6,866 nucleotides of DNA from NCBI GenBank assembly GCA_946543495.1, contig CAMNLS010000062.1, forward strand, positions 1 through 6,866, in the 5' to 3' direction. Shown here piece after piece: positions 1-5,792 of the stretch; the first letter of the stretch is position 1, and every line of letters starts with the position of its first letter. Below the pieces are notes generated by a model. The model saw only the letters and a program-made list of their open reading frames with translations. It was not told the DNA's origin and made no database searches. Made by a program: the position numbers and the translations under genes. The DNA comes from an uncultured Selenomonadales bacterium. Its GTDB lineage: Bacteria > Bacillota > Negativicutes > Selenomonadales > Selenomonadaceae.

Positions 1-753
1 GCGGCTAATCACTTGCGCACGTGGCTTGACGCCTTCGCCGAGGTGGAAGTTTTAATCTCTCTGGCGTCAATCGGTCAGACGCGCACGACTTATTGTTTCC
101 CGACCTTCTACGAAGACGACGAGCCGCATTTGAGCGTTGAGGGCTTAACCAGTTTGCTTGTCGCCGACGCTAAGGGCGTGCCCAATGACGTTGAACTAAG
201 AGCGGGCACGACGATTATCACGGGCGCGAACATGAGCGGCAAGACAACTTGGATTAGGACACTTGCCGCCGCCGTCATGGTTGCTTATTCGGGTGCTCCA
301 GTCTGCGCGAAAAGTTTTGCCGTCAGTCGCCTCGCCGTCATGACTTCAATCCGCGTCAACGATGACATTAGTCAAGGCGTCTCGACCTTCTACGCTGAAC
401 TTCTGCGAATCAAATCGATGATTGAGTACACGGAAAAGGATTTGCCGATGCTCGCTTGCATTGATGAGATTTTCAAGGGCACGAACGTTAATGACCGCGT
501 TATCGGCGCGAAGGAAGCCATTCGACGCTTGACTAACGAACATTCGATAACGCTTGTCACTACGCACGACTTCCAACTTTGCGACATGGTTGATGAGAAC
601 CCGAACATATCTAACGCGCACTTTGAAGAGTACTACGAGAACGACGAGATTAAATTTGATTTCAAGTTGCGCAAGGGTCGCACGCACACCACCAACGCGA
701 AATATCTTTTACGTATGGCGGGTATCCTTCCGCCGGAAGAAAAAACTTCATAA
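1..753 (+). CDS. MutS-family ATPase, C-terminal part (5' end outside the window)
   Basis: The reading frame is open from base 1, so the gene starts upstream; the first in-window TTG at 13 is not a credible start. The 250 visible residues form the MutS ABC-type ATPase domain. They carry a Walker A motif GANMSGKTT (nt 223-249), a Walker B motif with the catalytic pair Asp-Glu in LACIDEIFKGTN (Asp codon at 463), the following NDR segment of the signature region, and an H-loop TTHD (His codon at 565). By family knowledge this domain dimerises and couples ATP binding to DNA clamping in mismatch or recombination surveillance. The protein ends soon after a TTNAKYLLRMAGI segment, with no Smr nuclease domain, so it is not MutS2. 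The DEIFKGTN wording recalls the MutS-like proteins that sit beside classical MutS in Firmicutes and Bacteroidetes; their role is poorly defined. Assigning it to classical MutS or a MutS-like paralogue needs the missing N-terminus. It converges on the minus-strand cluster. Confidence 0.9.
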   Translation, partial: AANHLRTWLDAFAEVEVLISLASIGQTRTTYCFPTFYEDDEPHLSVEGLTSLLVADAKGVPNDVELRAGTTIITGANMSGKTTWIRTLAAAVMVAYSGAPVCAKSFAVSRLAVMTSIRVNDDISQGVSTFYAELLRIKSMIEYTEKDLPMLACIDEIFKGTNVNDRVIGAKEAIRRLTNEHSITLVTTHDFQLCDMVDENPNISNAHFEEYYENDEIKFDFKLRKGRTHTTNAKYLLRMAGILPPEEKTS

Positions 754-756
754 AAA

Positions 757-791
757 AATCGGGCGACTTCCTCTTGAGAAATCGTCCGATT
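757..791. terminator. Probable bidirectional intrinsic terminator between convergent genes
   Basis: Arms 757-766 (aatcgggcga) and 782-791 (tcgtccgatt) pair over 10 bp with one G-U, around a 15-nt loop. Seven A residues (752-758) precede and partly overlap the left arm, giving a T tract for minus-strand transcripts. The right arm leads into the T-rich aatttattt for plus-strand transcripts. It begins 3 nt after the MutS-like stop and ends 3 nt before the stop codon of the GH84 gene, which is the place for a shared terminator. The minus-strand T tract is the better one. Confidence 0.8.
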
Positions 792-794
792 AAT

Positions 795-2216
795 TTATTT
801 GCGCTTGCGTGAGCTTTTGTCTTGCGCGTCGAAGAATTTTATAACGTCGTCGATAAACTTGCGGGCGGACTCTTCGGAGATAATCGCCTGCTTTTCGTTT
901 GCAGTGATTTCTTCGCGCAGAATCTTTAACGTCGGGTCAAGCTGTCCTTTCTTCAACGATTCGAGGGCGACTCTATCCGCGTTGACAATGCGCTTTAGTT
1001 GTTCAAGTTGCGGCTTGCACTCGTCCAAATATTTTTTCGGCAAGCGTCTAAGCAAAAGATTGACGGCGCGTTCGGTTTCGTTAATCTTTTGTTCAAGCGG
1101 CGCGAAGTCGAGGAAACTTTTCTTGCCCACGTCGTAAATCAAATTTTGAGCCGCCGTAGCGAATTCCATTGCGTCGGGTGCTCCGACCTTAGCCCAAGAG
1201 TTTTCCATATGCTGCGAGTGTTCAGCGAAGATTTTCATAGCGGGCGCGAGCGCGCCGAACTGTTCACGCAAGACTTTATCCCAAGCTTGCGTCTCGTCGT
1301 AAGTGGCGGGATTGTTCGCGTAAATCGCGCCGGTCGCCAATGCAATCTTCGACATCTGAACTTGTTCCATAGGATTGAAGAAAATCGCCGTCATCTTAGC
1401 CGTCGGAAGTTTTTCAATCGCGCCGAGTGCTAGCTTGACATTGCGATTGCCGTCGGGCGTCAAAGAATAATCGTTGACAGGATAGTTCCACCAGATGCCG
1501 ACTTCACGCCCGAAAAGTTTATTGACTTCGGCAAGCTCCTTATCGGTAATGCCGTCGCAGACGACGCCGCGCCCCGTGTATAGCACAACGATTCGCGGGT
1601 CAAGCGTCTCGGCAAAGTCGCGGGTGTATGACTTAACCTTATCGCCTTTAACCATGTCGAGATAAAAATATTCCGTCGGCACAGTGATAAGCGGCGCAAC
1701 GTCTTTGTACTTGCCGCGCAGATTTTTTTGCACGCGGTTAAGGAACTCGGCTTGCGCCTTGCCGCTCTCGTGATGATTGCCCTTAGCGTCCTTGAGGTCG
1801 TCGAAGAAAATAGCGAAGTCACGCACGCCGAGATCATACATCGTGTCGAGCTTGCGAATCAATAAGCGGAAGTCCTCGTCGCTTTTATAATTAAGGTCGA
1901 GACCCGGCGACACCGCGAAGATAAAGCGAACGTTATTCCTTTTGGCAACGGCAACCAACTGCCTCAGTTCAGCGAGTTTATCGGCGGGGTAAGGCGTGCG
2001 CCACTTGTCGCGGTGATAAGGGTCATCCTTCGGCGCGTAGATGTAGGCGTTCAAATTATTTTGGCGGCAGAAGTCGATAATATCTGCACGGTCTTCAAAA
2101 GTCCACGGCGTGCCGTAAAAGCCTTCGACGACCCCGCGCAGTGGAATTGGTATCGCCTCAACCGAACCGCCAATAAAAAGCATTGACAACGTTAAAAGAA
2201 GTAAAAACTTTTTCAT
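795..2216 (-). CDS. Secreted GH84 beta-N-acetylglucosaminidase (O-GlcNAcase/NAGidase family)
   Basis: Product of 473 aa from the ATG at 2216. An upstream in-frame ATG at 2264 is rejected: it lies inside the preceding gene, while 2216 has a GAGGTG site at 2228-2223 and opens directly into a signal peptide. Residues 1-21 show Lys-Lys, a Leu-rich core and VEA, with likely cleavage after Ala21. The GH84 barrel starts at once with RGVVEGFYGTPW (27-38). The YAPKDDPYHR segment (60-69) holds a Lys conserved in the family. The adjacent acidic pair Asp139-Asp140 in FFDD matches the catalytic dyad of substrate-assisted catalysis through an oxazoline. WWNYPVND (242-249) fits the sugar-binding loop. The part from about 330 onward is helical. 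The N-terminal domain seen before the barrel in Bacteroides-type GH84 enzymes is absent, so this is a compact form. The predicted reaction is removal of terminal beta-GlcNAc from glycoconjugates outside the cytoplasm; the substrate (host mucin or glycoprotein, or own wall fragments) cannot be read from sequence. The basic C-terminus SSRKRK is unusual. It is last in its operon, 10 nt after the coiled-coil gene. Confidence 0.92.
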   Translation of the reverse strand: MKKFLLLLTLSMLFIGGSVEAIPIPLRGVVEGFYGTPWTFEDRADIIDFCRQNNLNAYIYAPKDDPYHRDKWRTPYPADKLAELRQLVAVAKRNNVRFIFAVSPGLDLNYKSDEDFRLLIRKLDTMYDLGVRDFAIFFDDLKDAKGNHHESGKAQAEFLNRVQKNLRGKYKDVAPLITVPTEYFYLDMVKGDKVKSYTRDFAETLDPRIVVLYTGRGVVCDGITDKELAEVNKLFGREVGIWWNYPVNDYSLTPDGNRNVKLALGAIEKLPTAKMTAIFFNPMEQVQMSKIALATGAIYANNPATYDETQAWDKVLREQFGALAPAMKIFAEHSQHMENSWAKVGAPDAMEFATAAQNLIYDVGKKSFLDFAPLEQKINETERAVNLLLRRLPKKYLDECKPQLEQLKRIVNADRVALESLKKGQLDPTLKILREEITANEKQAIISEESARKFIDDVIKFFDAQDKSSRKRK

Positions 2217-2226
2217 AGGTTGCACC

Positions 2227-2667
2227 TCATTTGAAAAAGACCGCATACAACACGCCGACAGCAATACTGATTGCCGAGACGGTTATTATCTGTCCGTGAT
2301 TCATTGCCGAATCAATCTTGGCGGAGAGTTTGTCGATTTTCTCATCAACCTTTTTATCGAGCGCATCAATCTTATCTGCAAGTTTATCAATCTTAGCATC
2401 TTGCTTGTCCATGCGTTCGTTAAACTCTTGTCGCGTGGTTTCCAGCTTAGCTTCGAGTTTGTCTTGTCGAGCTTCTAGTCTGTCCATGCGTTCGTTAAGT
2501 TCTTTACGCGTTGTTTCTTGCCGAGCTTCCAATCTATCTATGCGGGCGTTTAGTTCCTTGCGCGAGTCTCGGAACTCCTCCTTGAGGTCTTTAAGCTGCA
2601 TGATGATATAATCGTCAGCCGTCAACGGAATAACTCTTGAAGTCTCTTTGGTTTGAGCCTCCGGCAT
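2227..2667 (-). CDS. Tail-anchored coiled-coil protein of unknown function
   Basis: Product of 146 aa from an ATG with a strong GGGAGGT site at 2681-2675, 7 nt upstream. Residues 22-121 are almost entirely charged heptad-like sequence (Lys/Glu/Arg/Asp with Leu, Ile or Met at core positions), predicted to be one long parallel coiled coil. Residues about 126-145 (ITVSAISIAVGVLYAVFF) form a single membrane helix ending one residue before the C-terminal Lys146, a tail-anchor layout that leaves the coil in the cytoplasm. There is no signal peptide. Internal repeats recur at 18- and 25-residue spacing. It lies 5 nt after the CofE-like gene and 10 nt before the GH84 gene, and its stop codon overlaps the GH84 ribosome site, so translational coupling is likely. 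I cannot assign a family or function; low-complexity coils match many unrelated proteins. A scaffold or tether at the membrane is a guess from architecture only. Confidence 0.85.
   Translation of the reverse strand: MPEAQTKETSRVIPLTADDYIIMQLKDLKEEFRDSRKELNARIDRLEARQETTRKELNERMDRLEARQDKLEAKLETTRQEFNERMDKQDAKIDKLADKIDALDKKVDEKIDKLSAKIDSAMNHGQIITVSAISIAVGVLYAVFFK
2406..2553 (-). repeat. Internal coding repeats in the coiled-coil gene
   Basis: An exact 18-nt direct repeat, tgtccatgcgttcgttaa on the plus strand, occurs at 2406-2423 and 2481-2498, 75 nt apart (25 codons). A diverged third copy around 2535-2552 is offset by 54 nt (18 codons). The encoded unit is roughly ELNERMDRLEARQ. Spacings of 18 and 25 residues equal 7+11 and 7+7+11, which keep a coiled coil in register using heptads and one hendecad. 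The repeat can therefore expand or contract without breaking the coil. Confidence 0.8.
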
Positions 2668-2672
2668 GTCGA

Positions 2673-3332
2673 TTACCTCCCTTGCTCCTCCTGATAAGGT
2701 CGGAAGTTCTTAAGGATACAAATCGGGCGTTTCTGCGAGGCGTTGCCGAACGGATTATCAATCAGCAAGTCCGAGGCAAGTTGAGCATTCATTCCCGGCG
2801 TTGCTCCGACGATTCGCGAACGTTTCAAGTCATTAACGTCAGCAATCATTGCGCCGAAGCAGTTCAAACGCGCCTTGAGGTCAGCAACGACTTTATCGGG
2901 GTTCTCTGGACCATAGACGACGCATTTATCAAAGGGCGGCATTGTCCCCGTCACGTCATCGATTAAAGCCGCTTGACGCCCGCCCCATTTATAGAACAGT
3001 CCGCGCAGTCCTACGACCTTACCTAAGAAGCCCGCAAGCAGTGCAAATGCTACGCGCCATTCGCCTTCCTTTTCCATAAGGGCTTGCATACCGTGCGGCG
3101 TGGCAAGGCTGCCATAATCGGGAATGAATCTGCAACACAGCTTAGCAAGTTCGCTAAGGTGCATTTCGTCTGGGCGAATGATATTACCCTGCGTTATCGC
3201 CACGACGCTTTCAGCAACGGTTATCACGTCATCGGCTCCGATTTTGTCGCGGGTGTATTGCTCAATCACGTCGACAATATCATCTTTCGGCGTGAGGATT
3301 CTGGTTGTTATCGGGATAATCTCTACGTTCAT
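2673..3332 (-). CDS. CofE-like (F420-0:gamma-glutamyl ligase family) protein, divergent
   Basis: Product of 219 aa from an ATG preceded by AAAGGAG (3347-3341) and a run of eight T. The start VEIIPITTRILTPKDD (3-18), then GADDVITVAESVVAITQGNII (32-52 region) follows the CofE pattern of an N-terminal strand, an acidic DD and a 'GDV-vva-kiv-s--eG' strand. DDVTGT and CVVYGPENPDKV (125-147) follow, then IADVND (163-168) where genuine CofE has a DTNG-type metal/substrate motif, and NPFGNASQKRPICI near the end. CofE adds gamma-linked glutamate to F420-0 using GTP. Here the middle is shortened (archaeal CofE is about 245 aa), the DTNG-like motif is altered and no other F420 gene is visible. I infer a CofE-fold protein that may act on another substrate. 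Family call is fairly firm, reaction is not. The gene ends 5 nt before the coiled-coil gene and its final codons contain that gene's ribosome site. Confidence 0.72.
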   Translation of the reverse strand: MNVEIIPITTRILTPKDDIVDVIEQYTRDKIGADDVITVAESVVAITQGNIIRPDEMHLSELAKLCCRFIPDYGSLATPHGMQALMEKEGEWRVAFALLAGFLGKVVGLRGLFYKWGGRQAALIDDVTGTMPPFDKCVVYGPENPDKVVADLKARLNCFGAMIADVNDLKRSRIVGATPGMNAQLASDLLIDNPFGNASQKRPICILKNFRPYQEEQGR

Positions 3333-3367
3333 AAAAAAAACTCCTTTAAGTCGTTTTTTAGGTTAAA

Positions 3368-3421
3368 GTGATCAGATTAAAAGATTAAAAGTATTTACTT
3401 TCTATCTTTCTATCTAATCAT
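3368..3421. repeat. Long AT-rich imperfect inverted repeat built from an 8-nt unit
   Basis: Arms 3368-3392 and 3397-3421 fold around an ATTT loop. Mismatches form two 2-nt bubbles spaced 8 nt apart plus a C/A pair, and the outermost pair is G-U. The left arm holds GATTAAAA twice in tandem (3375-3390); the right arm, read on the minus strand, holds GATAGAAA twice (3414-3399). It lies in the 105-nt spacer between the two upstream minus-strand genes. The stem is AT-rich with no strong T tract after it, so it is a poor intrinsic terminator. mRNA processing or partial attenuation of the three downstream genes is possible. Confidence 0.7.
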
Positions 3422-3437
3422 CTTATAATCTAATAAC

Positions 3438-3971
3438 TTAGTTCCTACTCAGTTGAACGCCAACGAGTTTAGCAAGTTCATCAGCAGTCAAAATCACGCG
3501 AGCAATCGACCAACGCATTGGATTGCGCCCGACTTCGCGATAAAGAAGCTCAACGGGGAAATCGACCATGTGAGCGACTGCCTCTTTCAACGAAAGCCCC
3601 TTGCGCGCCGTCAACGTAACCTTAGCGACGAGGAACGCGCTTTGCTGGTGTTCAATGACCAACGCTTCAAAGTAATCATCTTCACGCGGGACGCCTTCAC
3701 GTTCAGCCTTGCCGCGAACGTCCATACCGTCATACTGTTCAAAGGGCAAAAGCGGATGACATATGGCGTCGACAATCATAGCGGACTGCGTGCCCTCGTT
3801 GCGGAATTCAATCGTCGTCGAGAGCGTCACGGATTTTTCGTCGCGTGACTCTATTTTAAACGGCGTGCGGCTTTCAAGCTTCGGAACGACTTTTTCCACG
3901 CGGTTCCTCAAGTAAAGGTACATGCCCGCCGCGCCTGCCGCGACGATTAACATCATTACTGTCAATATCAA
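3438..3971 (-). CDS. Small single-pass membrane protein of unknown function (TTG start)
   Basis: Product of 177 aa. The start is the TTG at 3971-3969: an AAGGAG at 3986-3981 lies 9 nt upstream, whereas the ATG codons at residues 6 and 7 would sit over 20 nt away and shorten the membrane segment. Residues 1-21 are a hydrophobic helix (Ile/Leu/Val/Met/Ala) followed by LRNRVEK, typical of an uncleaved N-terminal anchor. Residues about 38-125 alternate polar and hydrophobic positions, as in a beta-sandwich (ESRDEKSVTLSTTIEFRNEG, later AFLVAKVTLTA). The rest looks mixed or helical, with RWSIARVILTADELAKLVG near the end. I do not recognise a family; an LEA2-like or other Ig-like fold is only a thought. 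It is the first gene after the divergent promoter and probably leads the minus-strand transcript. Confidence 0.8.
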   Translation of the reverse strand: MILTVMMLIVAAGAAGMYLYLRNRVEKVVPKLESRTPFKIESRDEKSVTLSTTIEFRNEGTQSAMIVDAICHPLLPFEQYDGMDVRGKAEREGVPREDDYFEALVIEHQQSAFLVAKVTLTARKGLSLKEAVAHMVDFPVELLYREVGRNPMRWSIARVILTADELAKLVGVQLSRN

Positions 3972-3980
3972 GATATTCAG

Positions 3981-3986
3981 CTCCTT
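3981..3986 (-). promoter_or_regulatory. Ribosome binding site fixing the TTG start at 3971
   Basis: The minus strand reads AAGGAG, then CTGAATATC, then TTG. The 9-nt spacer fits the TTG; it would be 24 nt for the first ATG. Confidence 0.75.
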
Positions 3987-4003
3987 AAAAATTTGTGGGC
4001 TTG

Positions 4004-4032
4004 ATTATAACCTAAACTTGCGCATTTGCAAA
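4004..4032 (-). promoter_or_regulatory. Sigma70-type promoter for the minus-strand cluster
   Basis: A perfect -10 TATAAT lies at 4009-4004 on the minus strand. A 17-nt spacer leads to a partial -35, TTTGCA (4032-4027, 4 of 6 consensus). Transcription would start near 3997, leaving a leader of about 25 nt that contains the AAGGAG site. It interlocks with the leuA promoter. Confidence 0.65.
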
Positions 4033-4035
4033 GTT
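4015..4035. promoter_or_regulatory. Candidate operator: imperfect dyad between the divergent promoters
   Basis: aacttgc (4015-4021) is mirrored by gcaaagtt (4028-4035) with one extra A, around gcattt. The dyad covers both -35 elements and also includes the smaller palindromes tgcgca (4019-4024) and tttgcaaa (4025-4032). A dimeric regulator bound here would block both promoters. Location and symmetry are visible; the regulator is unknown. Confidence 0.35.
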
Positions 4036-4046
4036 GCTAATATAAT
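4018..4046 (+). promoter_or_regulatory. Sigma70-type promoter for leuA
   Basis: A perfect -10 TATAAT lies at 4041-4046, 17 nt after a weak -35, TTGCGC (4018-4023, only TTG matching). Transcription would begin near 4053, about 16 nt before the TTG start. That leaves no room for a T-box, leader peptide or other leucine attenuator. The weak -35 suggests help from an activator or low basal output. Confidence 0.6.
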
Positions 4047-4056
4047 TGCCGCCAGA

Positions 4057-4062
4057 GAGGTG
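4057..4062 (+). promoter_or_regulatory. Ribosome binding site fixing the leuA TTG start
   Basis: GAGGTG lies 6 nt before the TTG at 4069. A second in-frame TTG at 4063 abuts the site and is too close to be used. Confidence 0.7.
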
Positions 4063-4068
4063 TTGAAT

Positions 4069-5739
4069 TTGAAGAATCATACGAAGTACAGCAAAGGTTA
4101 CTTCATGCCGCCCGAAATAATTTTGGATTGGGCAAGCAAAGAATATCCTACTAAAGCTCCAGTTTGGTGCAGCGTCGACCTGCGCGACGGCAATCAATCG
4201 CTGATAATCCCAATGAGCCTCGACGAGAAGATTGAATTTTATAAAACGCTCGTCAAGGTTGGGTTCAAGGAAATTGAAGTTGGCTTCCCTGCCGCCAGCG
4301 ATACTGAATACGCGCTCTTGCGCAAGCTGATTGAAGAAAATCTTATTCCCGACGATGTAACCGTTCAAGTTTTGACGCAGGCGCGGGAACATATCATAAA
4401 GAAAACTTTTGAAGCTCTCGAAGGCGCGAAAAATGCAATCGTCCACGTTTACAATTCGACTTCGGTTGCGCAACGCGAGCAAGTTTTTCGCATGTCCAAA
4501 GACGAAATTAAAAACATTGCGATTGACGGCGCGAAACTTTTGCTTGAGCTGACGAATAAGGCGGGCGCAAATTATCGCTTTGAATATTCGCCGGAAAGTT
4601 TTACGGGCACTGAACCCGAATATGCTTTGGAAGTTTGCAACGCAGTCCTCGACGTTTGGGAACCTGTTATTGACCGCCGACCGATTATAAATATTCCAGT
4701 AACTGTCGAAATGAGTTTGCCGCATATTTACGCCGCGCAGGTTGCTTACATTAATAAGTATCTCAAGTTCCGCGATAAAGTTGTCTTGAGCTTGCACCCA
4801 CATAACGATAGAGGTTGTGGCGTGGCAGATTGCGAGCTTGGACTTTTGGCAGGCGCGGACAGAATTGAGGGGACTCTCTTTGGCAACGGCGAACGCACTG
4901 GCAACGTCGACATTGTAACTTTGGCAATGAATATGTTCGCGCTCGGCGTTGACCCTGAACTTGACTTTACGAATATGCCCGCGCTTGTCGAAATGTATGA
5001 GCGTGTAACTAGAATGCACGTTCACGACCGGCAACCTTATGCCGGCGCATTGGTCTTTACGGCGTTCAGCGGCTCTCATCAAGATGCGATTGCAAAAGGT
5101 ATGCATTGGCGCGACGAAAAAAATCCCGACCGCTGGACTGTACCTTATCTGCCAATCGACCCGCACGACGTTGGACGCGAATACGACGGCGACGTTATCC
5201 GAATCAACAGCCAGAGCGGTAAAGGCGGCGTCGGCTTCATTATGGAGCAAAAGTACGGCGTCGAGATGCCCAAGAAGATGCGCGAGGACTTCGGCTATTG
5301 CGTCAAGGCTGTCAGCGACCACAAGCACAAAGAACTTTTGCCCGACGAAATTTATCAAATCTTCAGCGACCAATATGTCAACGTCGATAAGCCTTACAAG
5401 CTGATTGAATTCCACCTGCGCAAGGAACCGGGCGGCGCACGTGTGGGCAGTGTTGATTTGGAAGTCAATGGCGAACGCGTAACTTATTCGGCGCGCGGCA
5501 ATGGACGCCTCGACGCCGTGTCAAACGCCATGCAAAAGAATCTTGGCATAAGTTACAGCAATTTGACTTACAACGAACACGCCCTCGAAATCGGACAATC
5601 TGCGCGGGCTATCGCTTACATATCAATCACGGGCGCGGACAGGAAAGTTTTCTGGGGCGCAGGCATGGACACCGATATTATCACCGCGTCGATTCAAGCT
5701 CTAATCAGCGCAATTAATCGTATGGTCGCCAAGAAATGA
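4069..5739 (+). CDS. leuA: 2-isopropylmalate synthase, short type-2 LeuA
   Basis: Product of 556 aa from TTG. It condenses 3-methyl-2-oxobutanoate (2-oxoisovalerate) with acetyl-CoA to 2-isopropylmalate, the committed step of leucine synthesis, in the cytosol. The frame stays open back to an ATG at 3922, but that start is rejected: it lies inside the divergent gene and upstream of the promoter. The start used gives KYSKGYFMPP, the usual opening of this subfamily. The HMGL-like barrel carries SVDLRDGNQSL (35-45, catalytic Arg39 and metal ligand Asp40), the metal-binding His243 and His245 in HPHND, and GNGERTGN (272-279). The C-terminal LeuA regulatory domain (about 443-556), which binds leucine for feedback inhibition in this family, has GNGRLDAV (477-484) where GNGPIDA is common, and WGAGMDTD (529-536) before the final ASIQALISAINR helix. 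Both domains look intact. No other leucine gene follows; rpsB is next. Confidence 0.95.
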   Translation: MKNHTKYSKGYFMPPEIILDWASKEYPTKAPVWCSVDLRDGNQSLIIPMSLDEKIEFYKTLVKVGFKEIEVGFPAASDTEYALLRKLIEENLIPDDVTVQVLTQAREHIIKKTFEALEGAKNAIVHVYNSTSVAQREQVFRMSKDEIKNIAIDGAKLLLELTNKAGANYRFEYSPESFTGTEPEYALEVCNAVLDVWEPVIDRRPIINIPVTVEMSLPHIYAAQVAYINKYLKFRDKVVLSLHPHNDRGCGVADCELGLLAGADRIEGTLFGNGERTGNVDIVTLAMNMFALGVDPELDFTNMPALVEMYERVTRMHVHDRQPYAGALVFTAFSGSHQDAIAKGMHWRDEKNPDRWTVPYLPIDPHDVGREYDGDVIRINSQSGKGGVGFIMEQKYGVEMPKKMREDFGYCVKAVSDHKHKELLPDEIYQIFSDQYVNVDKPYKLIEFHLRKEPGGARVGSVDLEVNGERVTYSARGNGRLDAVSNAMQKNLGISYSNLTYNEHALEIGQSARAIAYISITGADRKVFWGAGMDTDIITASIQALISAINRMVAKK

Positions 5740-5757
5740 TTCAATCGCATAAAAAAC

Positions 5758-5786
5758 TTGCCGCCAAAAATTTCATGTGGTATAAT
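5758..5786 (+). promoter_or_regulatory. Extended -10 promoter for rpsB-tsf
   Basis: A -35 TTGCCG (5758-5763, 4 of 6) lies 17 nt before a perfect TATAAT (5781-5786), which is directly preceded by TGG, an extended -10 element. The start would be near 5793, giving a leader of about 127 nt. No convincing terminator separates leuA from this promoter, so some read-through from leuA is possible. Confidence 0.75.
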
Positions 5787-5792
5787 GCGCGG

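Noticed and set aside
554..793. 79-codon plus-strand frame overlapping the end of the MutS-like gene
   Set aside because: It overlaps the conserved MutS ATPase domain out of frame, runs through the terminator hairpin and is Arg/Thr-rich shadow sequence.
2217..2264. Upstream ATG for the GH84 gene at 2264
   Set aside because: It would put 16 extra residues before a clear signal peptide and overlap the coiled-coil gene. The ATG at 2216 has its own ribosome site.
2318..2611. Ser-rich plus-strand frame opposite the coiled-coil gene
   Set aside because: Its periodic Ser/Leu pattern is the antisense image of the coil repeats, and no ribosome site is present.
3424..3429. Perfect TATAAT on the plus strand
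   Set aside because: No fitting -35 and no plus-strand gene follows until leuA, which has its own promoter. An AT-rich spacer gives such matches by chance.
3922..4068. Upstream extension of leuA to an ATG at 3922
   Set aside because: It overlaps the start of the divergent gene and lies upstream of the leuA promoter; the TTG at 4069 has a GAGGTG site and fits the family start.
4012..5415. 467-codon open frame on the minus strand opposite leuA
   Set aside because: It lies wholly over a well conserved leuA, has no ribosome site that I see and encodes nothing recognisable. It reflects leuA codon use.
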